From Anaerolineae bacterium (GTDB taxonomy: Bacteria > Chloroflexota > Anaerolineae > Promineifilales > Promineifilaceae), in assembly GCA_023382655.1 (NCBI GenBank), contig JAHDWK010000017.1:79203-143202 (forward strand): 64,000 nt of DNA, given 5' to 3'. The translations under genes and the position numbers were made by a program. Position 1 is the stretch's first letter. Every line of letters starts with the position of its first letter. Under the pieces are notes generated by a model. That model was not told the DNA's origin. It saw only the letters and a list, made by a program, of their open reading frames with translations, and ran no database searches. This document shows, one piece after another, positions 9,132-16,370 of the stretch.

Positions 9132-9168
9132 CAAGACCCTAAGGGTTTTCTGAAACCCTTAGGGTCTT
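9132..9168. repeat. AAGACCCTAAGGGTTT palindrome upstream of the beta-helix gene
   Basis: A perfect inverted repeat of about 16 bp per arm with a short loop. It differs by one base per arm from the terminator stem at 7184-7218. It lies in the 5' leader of the beta-helix gene and has no T-run on either strand. Confidence 0.65.
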
Positions 9169-9271
9169 ACAAGAACAATCAGTTGACTACCACTTCAAGA
9201 TAAGGGGTGATGCGTGTGTTGTCAGTGTCAAATTATGACACTCTTTTTGACACAAAAGGGTGGGGAGTTTT

Positions 9272-9323
9272 CGTGATGCGTGATGCGTGACCCGTGAATA
9301 ACCGTCACGCATCACGCATCACG
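9272..9323. repeat. GTGATGCGTGA inverted repeat
   Basis: Two CGTGATG units, a CCCGTGAATAACCGT centre and two inverted copies. It is the same family as 4655-4714 and sits just beyond the 3' end of the amine oxidase gene. The rest of the 9106-9336 gap holds no coding signal I can support. Confidence 0.75.
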
Positions 9324-9336
9324 TCAGGGTACGGGT

Positions 9337-10782
9337 TTATTCGTGTACGTCCAGCGGTACTTCGTTGCGCAGGCCGAGATGGAGGGCGTAGGCGTTTTTG
9401 ACGGCCGCTACCAGCGCCGCCTCAATCCAGCGGCGGTGGCGGCGGTCACAAGCGTCATTGGCAAACCAGAGGCGGTGGACGGGGCGGACAATGTTGTCAT
9501 AGAAACGGCCGCTCATCTCGTGCGGGCGGAACAATGGCCCAATGCCACCCGCATACGGGTCAAGTGACCAGTCGTGGGAGATGCCAAATTCAAAGGTGCG
9601 GCGGGCTTCGGGGTGGATTTTGCACAGGTCTTGCAATGCCTGGGCGATGCGCTGTTTTTCGGTCAACATGCTGTAGGCCATGCTGTCTTGCTCCCAGGCG
9701 TAAGAGCCGATGATGACCCCCTTGCCCAACACGTCATCCTGCCCGGCGGGCGTATACACCACATTGCGGACCGCCAGATCGGTGACGGTGACGCCGTGGG
9801 TGATCTGGTATTTTGTCTGCCACCACCGCTCGCTGAACTGCATGAAAATTTTGTGGGCACGGCCGTAATACACGTTACGAATGGTATACCACTTATTCTG
9901 GTCCAGGCCGGTAATCTCCATATGGCGCAGCAGCACAAAAGGCACGGTGAGGATGCACTCGTCCGCGCGCACCGTTTGTGAGTAACCGGTGCTGTCGTGG
10001 AAATGGATGGTGACACCGCTCTCATCCTGCTCAATGGCGTGAACTTCCGCGCCCAGACGAATGGATGGCCCCAGGTGCGGGATAAAGGCATTGGGCAACG
10101 TGGAAGCGCCGTCCACAATGTAGACCAGATCGCCAAACACGTTTTCGTGGTAATGGGAAAACCATTCCAGCAATGAAAAATGAAAGCGCCCTTCCAAATT
10201 CAGCAGGGGGCCAATCATCTCCAGGGCAGCGTCGCTGAGGTTGCTCTGGCGCAGGTAATTGAGCAGCGAATAGGAATCGTACCGGTCGATCAACTGATCC
10301 CAACCACCCTCCTGAATGATCAGGTCAATGAGCGGCTGCATGACGCCCTTCAGCAGTTCTTCCGGCAGTTTGTCTTGCTCATCAGGGGGCAGCTTGAAGT
10401 TGGCTTTGGCCGGGTGAAACTGGCTGCGGCGCAGTCCCACACCGTTGAGGTAAATGAAGGTGTCCTCGTCAAACATGGGAAACGGCCGTGTCTGCAACTT
10501 AAATCGCTCGTGAATCAAATGCTGTCCCAGGGCATGCTGGCGCGGGAAACGCATTGCCCCGAACTCGCCATATAGCTGGCCGGGAAAGTCACGGTAGGTG
10601 TAAATACGTCCGCCCAACCGATTTTGTGCTTCCAAAATGGTGACGGTATGCCCGGCTTCTTGCAGCAGCAATGCGGCTGTCAGCCCGGCCATGCCCGCGC
10701 CAATGATGATGATGTCGCGCGGCGGCTGCCCGGTGGGCGGCAAGCCATTTTGCAGGATGTTTAGACAGTTGATTGGTTCCAT
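9337..10782 (-). CDS. flavin-containing amine oxidase family protein
   Basis: A 481-residue FAD enzyme. The N-terminal Rossmann motif I-I-I-G-A-G-M-A-G-L-T-A-A (residues about 25-37) is followed by E-A-Q-N-R-L-G-G-R-I-Y-T, the FAD-binding signature of monoamine and L-amino-acid oxidases. The C-terminal segment W-F-A-N-D-A-C-D-R resembles the FAD-closing region. It should oxidise an amine or amino acid to an imine with release of H2O2; the substrate is not deducible. No signal peptide is seen. AAGGAG lies 7-8 nt before the ATG. It appears to be a single-gene unit. Confidence 0.85.
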   Translation of the reverse strand: MEPINCLNILQNGLPPTGQPPRDIIIIGAGMAGLTAALLLQEAGHTVTILEAQNRLGGRIYTYRDFPGQLYGEFGAMRFPRQHALGQHLIHERFKLQTRPFPMFDEDTFIYLNGVGLRRSQFHPAKANFKLPPDEQDKLPEELLKGVMQPLIDLIIQEGGWDQLIDRYDSYSLLNYLRQSNLSDAALEMIGPLLNLEGRFHFSLLEWFSHYHENVFGDLVYIVDGASTLPNAFIPHLGPSIRLGAEVHAIEQDESGVTIHFHDSTGYSQTVRADECILTVPFVLLRHMEITGLDQNKWYTIRNVYYGRAHKIFMQFSERWWQTKYQITHGVTVTDLAVRNVVYTPAGQDDVLGKGVIIGSYAWEQDSMAYSMLTEKQRIAQALQDLCKIHPEARRTFEFGISHDWSLDPYAGGIGPLFRPHEMSGRFYDNIVRPVHRLWFANDACDRRHRRWIEAALVAAVKNAYALHLGLRNEVPLDVHE

Positions 10783-10843
10783 TGGTGTGTCTCCTTATTG
10801 TTTGTCACGGCCGTAGCATTGTACAACAGTTGCTCTCTGGCAT

Positions 10844-10879
10844 AAAAAACAGCGCCGCGTTTTGAGACGCAGCGCTGTT
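10844..10879 (-). terminator. rho-independent terminator of the TauE/SafE gene
   Basis: AACAGCGCCGCGT and ACGCAGCGCTGTT pair over 13 bp with one G-U-type mismatch around a 6-nt loop. On the minus strand a T6 run follows (10844-10849). It stands 50 bp downstream of the exporter gene. Confidence 0.8.
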
Positions 10880-10929
10880 CACATACTGTTTAAATGGCCT
10901 TTAAACGAGTGGCTTTGCTCGAACAATGT

Positions 10930-11967
10930 TCAATCCGCAGACGCCGCTGCCGGAACAGCAATCCGCTGCTGGCGATAGCGCAGCATCGCCGCAAAAAACA
11001 TAGCGGTCACCCCGGCTACTACTCCCACCACCGCCAACATCTGCCCGGTAAACGGAACCAACAAAATAGTGGTTATCATCTCCGCCGCGATCAGCAGCAT
11101 AATGAAACCCAACAACACATCCCGGTTAATCCGATAAGCAAAATAGGCCCCCATTGGCGCACCCACAGCCACGACCGGCGCGGCTACCAACCAGTAGTTC
11201 CAGACAATGCCAATGTCAGCCAACACCACCCCATGTAGGAAAAAGCCAAACAACGAAGTCAGCGCCATAATGATCACTGTGGTAGGGATGGATATTTTTT
11301 CGTAAATGCCAAACGCCAACACCAACACAATAAATGTCACCACATCCACGCCAGAACCGGTCTGGGCAGACACAACACCACCAATTAACCCGGCGATGCC
11401 AAACAATAAGATAATACGTCGGCCTTCAGAGGGAAGTTGGTAACGCGGGGGGCAGGGTATCACCCATCGTGAAATGAACAGGGCCACACCAAACATGGCG
11501 AGTACCAATGTGTACAACACACGGGAATACGCGCCAGGCAGTACCAGCCAGAATGTACCCAAAACCATGCCGAGTATACTACCTGTTGTCGCCCATAAAA
11601 TCACTTTGGGCATAATGGACATGCGTCGGGAAATGATAAACCAGGAGGCCATAACCATACCTACCGATTGGATCATCAGGCCAAATGTACGCGCTTCGGC
11701 TGTGGGAATGTGCAGCACCTTCGTAAAAACGGGGAAGGCAATCGCTGCCCCACCCTGAGGGGTTGAGCCGGCCACAAAAGAGCCAAAAGCCATTGTTAGC
11801 GGCATCGGCCAATACAATTCATACAAAACCCAATTGTGAGAAAGTGTCATGTAAGCAGCCCAAACCGTCAAAAAAATCGCCAGAGCCAGGGGGTAGCCCC
11901 ACTTGTGTAACGTATCTGGGTTGATATGGAACATTTGCGGGCGTACCATGTTTTGTTCGAGATTCAT
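10930..11967 (-). CDS. TauE/SafE-family sulfite/organosulfur exporter
   Basis: A 345-residue polytopic protein with about eight hydrophobic helices, of the TauE/SafE (DUF81) family. It has the internal duplication pattern with G-x-x-x-G-x-x-x-A segments (F-G-S-F-V-A-G-S-T-P-Q-G-G-A-A; A-Q-T-G-S-G-V-D-V-V). Members export sulfite, sulfoacetate or related anions; the substrate here is unknown. The ATG at 11967 was chosen because the upstream 45 codons are Cys-rich and unlike the family. The gene has its own terminator. It contains no ACGGCCGT, unlike most neighbours. Confidence 0.82.
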   Translation of the reverse strand: MNLEQNMVRPQMFHINPDTLHKWGYPLALAIFLTVWAAYMTLSHNWVLYELYWPMPLTMAFGSFVAGSTPQGGAAIAFPVFTKVLHIPTAEARTFGLMIQSVGMVMASWFIISRRMSIMPKVILWATTGSILGMVLGTFWLVLPGAYSRVLYTLVLAMFGVALFISRWVIPCPPRYQLPSEGRRIILLFGIAGLIGGVVSAQTGSGVDVVTFIVLVLAFGIYEKISIPTTVIIMALTSLFGFFLHGVVLADIGIVWNYWLVAAPVVAVGAPMGAYFAYRINRDVLLGFIMLLIAAEMITTILLVPFTGQMLAVVGVVAGVTAMFFAAMLRYRQQRIAVPAAASAD

Positions 11968-12125
11968 ATTCAATGCCTTTAGTGGGGGTGAATAAAATCG
12001 GATGTGTACGACTTCAGGAACACACAACCAGGGGCAGCATAGGCAGCGATGCTTACAGCAACACTTTCCGAATTTGGGGCAGAAAATGGGGGATGGCGGC
12101 AACTAATTGCCAGACCGTGATCCGT

Positions 12126-13079
12126 TTACAAAGTGAGGGCAGCAATGAGCAGGTTGAGGGCTGTGGTCATATCCTGGCGGCCTGTTTTAGCGCCCACGTC
12201 AATATCCAGCAGGTGACGGTAGATATGTTCCAATTGAGGCAGGCTAAAGCCCTGGCTTTGCTGGTACAGTTTGCCGACGACAAAACTGTGTAGTTTCAAT
12301 TCTTGCCCAATGGCCGGGGGGCGTTTGCCCGCATCGGCCAGTTCTTTCACTTGAATGAGCAGGCGAAACTGGCGCACAAACATGGGGAAGAGGGCAAAGG
12401 GGTCGGCGCCTTCGTTGAATTTTTGCTGCAAGAGCAGGGAGGCGCGTTTGCTATTGCGGCTGCCAATGGCGTCTACCAGGTCGAAGATGTTCGCTTCGGC
12501 CGCATAAGGGCTGAGCAGGGTCACGTCGGCGGCGGTGATTTCTTCGCCTTCGCCTTTGTAGAGGATGAGTTTTTCCAATTCGTTGCCCAGAGCGGCCAGG
12601 TTGCTGCCGACGTTGGCCGCCAACAGGTGAACGGCGTGGGATTGGATACGGCCGTGCCGCTCTGCCACCTGCTCCCGTATCCACTTTTCCAGCGCCGGAC
12701 CTTCGGGCAAGTCAAACCGTTTCACGAAACCGTTTTCGCTTTCTTCAGCTAATTTCACCAGCGCATGAGAGGCCGGCAGGACATCAGCTTCCAGGAAAAA
12801 GAGACGCGTGCTGTCCGGCATTTGCGGCAGGTAGGTGATTAATTGGTCTATGAATTTTTTGTCTGGTTTGGCCGCGAACAAGTCACGCACAATGACCAGC
12901 CGGTATTTGGATAAGAAGGGCATCACGGCCGTTGCCTGCTGCAACTGGTCAATACTCACATACCCCGCTAACCGGGTCGTATTCAAATCCAGCATCGCCG
13001 GATCGCCCATTTTGGCAATCTGTTTCGCCAGCGCTTCTTGTTGGGAGTGGCTGTCTTTGCCGTGGAAGAGGTAAAACAT
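12126..13079 (-). CDS. holA: DNA polymerase III subunit delta
   Basis: A 317-residue protein beginning M-F-Y-L-F-H-G-K-D-S, the typical start of clamp-loader delta. A Rossmann-like region and the domain-III helices (V-G-S-N-L-A-A-L-G-N-E-L-E-K-L-I-L-Y) follow, then a C-terminal collar region. Delta opens the beta clamp in the DnaX complex. The start at 13079 fits family length; an in-frame TTG at 13130 with GGGGAG upstream would add 17 residues but lies inside a hairpin repeat. No good Shine-Dalgarno precedes the ATG, so translation may depend on the upstream DUF6391-like gene. Confidence 0.85.
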   Translation of the reverse strand: MFYLFHGKDSHSQQEALAKQIAKMGDPAMLDLNTTRLAGYVSIDQLQQATAVMPFLSKYRLVIVRDLFAAKPDKKFIDQLITYLPQMPDSTRLFFLEADVLPASHALVKLAEESENGFVKRFDLPEGPALEKWIREQVAERHGRIQSHAVHLLAANVGSNLAALGNELEKLILYKGEGEEITAADVTLLSPYAAEANIFDLVDAIGSRNSKRASLLLQQKFNEGADPFALFPMFVRQFRLLIQVKELADAGKRPPAIGQELKLHSFVVGKLYQQSQGFSLPQLEHIYRHLLDIDVGAKTGRQDMTTALNLLIAALTL

Positions 13080-13087
13080 GTGGTTGG

Positions 13088-13158
13088 TAGGGGCGAGGCA
13101 GTTGGTGAGAACCTCGTTTAGCGAGACCAATTTCTCCCCAACTGCCTCGCCCCTCCTA
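13088..13158. repeat. TAGGGGCGAGGCAGTTGG inverted repeat
   Basis: The left arm TAGGGGCGAGGCAGTTGG (13088-13105) and right arm CCAACTGCCTCGCCCCT (13138-13154) are near-perfect complements. The element fills the gap between two minus-strand genes, and its outer end supplies the TAG stop of the DUF6391-like gene (13156-13158). Confidence 0.8.
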
Positions 13159-13722
13159 TCCCGTTGTCACAATTTTGTAGGAGGTGGCCTGCAACTGGCC
13201 GCCGGTGAGCATTAGTTGAAAGAGGCGAGTGACGGGCGAAGGGGTGACTTTGCGGATGCTGACGATCTGCATTCCCTGTAAATCACCTTCCACCGTGTAA
13301 CGCGCCTGTAGCTGCACCCCCACCGGTTTGGAGACAATAAGGGCGGCGACGACGGCGAGCACGGCCGTGGGTAGCGCATTCACCAACACGGACAAATTAA
13401 GCCCGCCGCGCTGTTTTCGCTGCTCAGCGGCAAAAACGACTTGCGCGGCCAACGTAGCCATCACGGCCGTGGTCAGCAGCACTGTGCCGCAGTTCGGATG
13501 CACCGCCAGCTGATGCTCCCCCTTTTTCATACGGGTGTACGCTTCTTCCACAGCGTCCATCACGGCCGTTTCCGGGATGTCGCCATAGATATTCAAATGA
13601 AAACCGGCCAGCGTCGAATTACCCTGGGCGCTAAAATTTTTGTGCTTTTCGCTTAGCACATGAATCGTCGCATGTTCCAATCCATGATTCCGCCGCAAGC
13701 GGCTGATTGATTCGGTCAGCAT
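13156..13722 (-). CDS. DUF6391-like membrane protein
   Basis: A 188-residue protein. The N-terminal segment R-L-R-R-N-H-G-L-E-H-A-T-I-H-V-L is the hallmark I associate with DUF6391 proteins of cyanobacteria and Chloroflexota. Two hydrophobic helices follow (about residues 82-101 and 112-135), separated by the basic segment E-Q-R-K-Q-R-G-G. The conserved N-H-x-L-E-H-A and H-P-N-C-G-T motifs could bind metal, but no function is known. AAGGA stands about 5 nt before the ATG at 13722. Its stop lies in the adjoining repeat, and holA follows. Confidence 0.65.
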   Translation of the reverse strand: MLTESISRLRRNHGLEHATIHVLSEKHKNFSAQGNSTLAGFHLNIYGDIPETAVMDAVEEAYTRMKKGEHQLAVHPNCGTVLLTTAVMATLAAQVVFAAEQRKQRGGLNLSVLVNALPTAVLAVVAALIVSKPVGVQLQARYTVEGDLQGMQIVSIRKVTPSPVTRLFQLMLTGGQLQATSYKIVTTG

Positions 13723-13850
13723 GGTGTTCCTTTTTTGCCAGGCACAGTCCCCTCTTCGCTTTGATAAAGGCACTGCATCCCTGATAGTTTTGCCGCGCCT
13801 ATCATACACCACCCCGCCCCGGTATTCCAATATGGATGAGTGAGTGAGTG

Positions 13851-13882
13851 GACATCCGATTTCTTGAAGAAATCGGATGTCT
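13851..13882. repeat. GACATCCGATTTCTT palindrome
   Basis: A perfect inverted repeat (GACATCCGATTTCTT / AAGAAATCGGATGTC) just after the GH94 gene. A diverged copy is at 52801-52832, also abutting the 3' end of a minus-strand gene. It could act as a terminator or mRNA 3' protector; no T-run is present. Confidence 0.65.
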
Positions 13883-13890
13883 GGTAGCAT

Positions 13891-16305
13891 CTATGCTCCC
13901 AAAATCACCTGCACTTGATGGATTTGCCCATCTTCAAAAACAGGCGCCGTCTGCCCGGCCACTGGTTGACCGTCCACCGTCATGCTTTTTACCCCTTTAC
14001 AGATGTGGGTCGGGTTTTCCACGGTGATGTGGTAGATGGCGTGGCGGAAATGGCGCACGGCCGTGAACCCATCCCACGCCTTTGGTATACAAGGATCAAT
14101 TACCAGCCCGTCATAATCCGGGCGGATGCCCAAAATCCACTGCGTACCCGCCTGATACGTCCACGACGCCGTGCCCGTCAGCCAGCTATTGCGCCCCAGG
14201 CCATGCTGTGGATGTTCGTCGCCCAGAATGTTTTGCGGATAGGCGTAGGGTTCCACCTCAAACAGGTCAATGATCTCATTCTTCGCTGCCGGGTTGATTT
14301 GCCGGTAATAGGCGTAGGCGCGGTCGCCGTCCCCCAACAGCGTCTTGGCAATCATCACCCAGGGGTTGGCGTGCAGGAAGATGCCGCCGTTCTCCTTCGC
14401 TCCCGGCGGGTAGGTGGTCACGCCCCCTTTGCTGGGGTCAAAACCGTTAAAGCCGGGGGTGCTGAGCTTGATGCCGTGCGCGGTGTTCAGATGCTCATGC
14501 ACCGCATCCAGCGCCAGCCGCGCCCGCTCCCCTTCGGCAAAACCAGACAGCACCGGCCACGATTGGCCGTTGGCGTAAATCTGCCCCTGCTCGTTGGTGT
14601 GGGAGCCAAGCGGCGACCCATCATAATCGAAGTAACGGACGTACCAACGGCCGTCCCACCCCACCCGGTTCACGATCTCCTTCATCTCATCGTACTGCGC
14701 CTGAAATTCGGCGGCGGCCTCGTCAAATTGCAGGTGGTGGGCCAGGGTGATCAGGTCGAGAAGGGCACGGCCGTACAAATTGGCCGTGAACAACGATTCT
14801 GCCCCCTTACGCAAATTGACCGTATCGTTCCAATCGGCAAAACCGGCCAACGGCAGGCTATGCTGCCCCCGGTCGCCATGCGTAAACTGCACCGCCCGCC
14901 GCAAATGTTCCCACACACTACCCGTTTCAATGGGCTGCCCCTTTTTATCCTTGTCGTAAAACGGGATTTCCTCGTGCAAAAAGGCCATATCGCCCGTCTC
15001 TTTCAGGTAGGCGGTGACGGCCAGGATAATCCACAAATGGTCATCGCTGTAATAAGTGGGCCGGTCATCGTCGGTGGCCTCGCCCGCTTCGGCGATCATC
15101 GTCAGCGGGTTGAACTGGTGCATGGCCGAGCCGTTGCGCTTTTGGGTACTCAACAATTTGCGGATGAGGGCCACCCCTTCGTCCGGCACAGCGGCCAACA
15201 CGCCCAACACATCTTGCGAACTATCGCGGAAGCCAATGCCCCGCGACCCCAAGCCCAACTGGTACAGCGACAGATAACGCGACCAGTTCAGGGTGATGTA
15301 ACACTGGCGCGGATTATGCACATTCAAAATCGCATTCATGCTGGCGTCCGGCGTATTCACCTGGAATTTGTTCAGGTAGTTGTCCCAGAATGCGGCCATG
15401 GTTTGCAGCGCGGCCGTGACGTTTTGGGGATCACGGTATTTGGCGATGAGCGGTTGGGCAGCAGCCACGTTTTCTGCCTGGCCGAGCAGGGTAGTGAATT
15501 GGGCGCTTGCGCCGGGCTGCAAAACGCCCAGATGGTGCAGCAGCGCACCCACAATATCGCCGCGCACCGCTTCGTAGTTGCTCAGTTCCGGCTGTTGCAG
15601 GCTGAGCGGATTGGCCCACGTGCCATATTCATTGTCGCCCAGGAATTTTTTGCGGTCGGTCTCAAAGCTGCTGACCGGGTGGCTGCTGGTGAAGTAGTTG
15701 ATGCGCATGTCACGTAGCATGAAGGGGTATTCGATGAGGATTTTACGGCCGTCCGCCTCTGCCACCACCTGACTCGTCATCGTCTGCGGAATCCAGTCGG
15801 CATTGGTGAACTGTTTGAGCGCATCAAAGTGGGTGTATTCCACCACCGGAATGGCGTCAATCTCCCGCGCCGTCTGGCCGATGTTGGTAATGGTAATCGC
15901 CTGCACGACCACATCCTCCCCGGTGGGCACAAAAATGGTGGCCTCCATGCGAATCCCATAAAACTCCGACACAATGCGCGAATAACCCAACCCGACATAA
16001 CATTCATAGAGGTCGTAGTTGTCCAGGGTCGGCGTAAAGAACGGGGAAAAGGTCTTATAACCTGTTTCCTCTCTCAGGCGCAGATAGAGCGTTGCGCCTT
16101 TGAAATCGCTGGCGGGCATTTGCGGGATGTATTTGGTGATGCGGTTGAGGCTGGGGTCGCCTTTGCAGATGAGCAGGCCGCCGGTGTGGTCTACAAAACC
16201 GCCAAAACTGAGGCCGCCAATGTAGTTGATCCACTTGACCGGAGTCTTGGGGTTGGTAATGACGTATTCGCGTCTATCGTCGTCAAAATAGCCATAGTTG
16301 GTCAT
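13891..16305 (-). CDS. GH94 disaccharide phosphorylase, chitobiose/cellobiose phosphorylase-like
   Basis: An 804-residue protein starting with the family signature G-Y-F-D-D-D-R-R-E-Y-V-I-T. The (alpha/alpha)6 catalytic domain carries G-F-R-D-S-S-Q-D-V-L-G, expected to hold the general-acid Asp, plus Q-K-R-N-G-S-A-M-H-Q-F-N-P-L and D-D-H-L-W. These last motifs look more like N,N'-diacetylchitobiose phosphorylases than cellobiose phosphorylases, so the substrate is open. The enzyme splits a beta-linked disaccharide with phosphate to give sugar-1-phosphate and free sugar in the cytoplasm. It is the last gene of the LacI-to-GH94 run and differs clearly from the GH94 upstream. GAGAG precedes the ATG. 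Confidence 0.87.
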   Translation of the reverse strand: MTNYGYFDDDRREYVITNPKTPVKWINYIGGLSFGGFVDHTGGLLICKGDPSLNRITKYIPQMPASDFKGATLYLRLREETGYKTFSPFFTPTLDNYDLYECYVGLGYSRIVSEFYGIRMEATIFVPTGEDVVVQAITITNIGQTAREIDAIPVVEYTHFDALKQFTNADWIPQTMTSQVVAEADGRKILIEYPFMLRDMRINYFTSSHPVSSFETDRKKFLGDNEYGTWANPLSLQQPELSNYEAVRGDIVGALLHHLGVLQPGASAQFTTLLGQAENVAAAQPLIAKYRDPQNVTAALQTMAAFWDNYLNKFQVNTPDASMNAILNVHNPRQCYITLNWSRYLSLYQLGLGSRGIGFRDSSQDVLGVLAAVPDEGVALIRKLLSTQKRNGSAMHQFNPLTMIAEAGEATDDDRPTYYSDDHLWIILAVTAYLKETGDMAFLHEEIPFYDKDKKGQPIETGSVWEHLRRAVQFTHGDRGQHSLPLAGFADWNDTVNLRKGAESLFTANLYGRALLDLITLAHHLQFDEAAAEFQAQYDEMKEIVNRVGWDGRWYVRYFDYDGSPLGSHTNEQGQIYANGQSWPVLSGFAEGERARLALDAVHEHLNTAHGIKLSTPGFNGFDPSKGGVTTYPPGAKENGGIFLHANPWVMIAKTLLGDGDRAYAYYRQINPAAKNEIIDLFEVEPYAYPQNILGDEHPQHGLGRNSWLTGTASWTYQAGTQWILGIRPDYDGLVIDPCIPKAWDGFTAVRHFRHAIYHITVENPTHICKGVKSMTVDGQPVAGQTAPVFEDGQIHQVQVILGA

Positions 16306-16316
16306 TTTTCTCTCGT

Positions 16317-16370
16317 TTGTAGCAGGCGATTTATCGCCGTCAGAAGGCGATGAATCGCCTACTACGAACC
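16317..16370. repeat. GTAGCAGGCGATTTATCGCC intergenic hairpin
   Basis: An inverted repeat of AGGCGATTTATCGCC and GGCGATGAATCGCCT with outer GTAG/CTAC arms. It is the close sister of 3942-3990 and fills the space between the two GH94 genes. Confidence 0.7.

Noticed and set aside
13080..13130. Extended TTG start for the polymerase delta gene
   Set aside because: The extra codons lie within an inverted repeat and the family N-terminus begins at 13079.
13915..15717. Open frame of 600 codons on the plus strand
   Set aside because: It is antisense to a clear GH94 gene, has no family motifs and results from GC-rich codon bias of the opposite strand.
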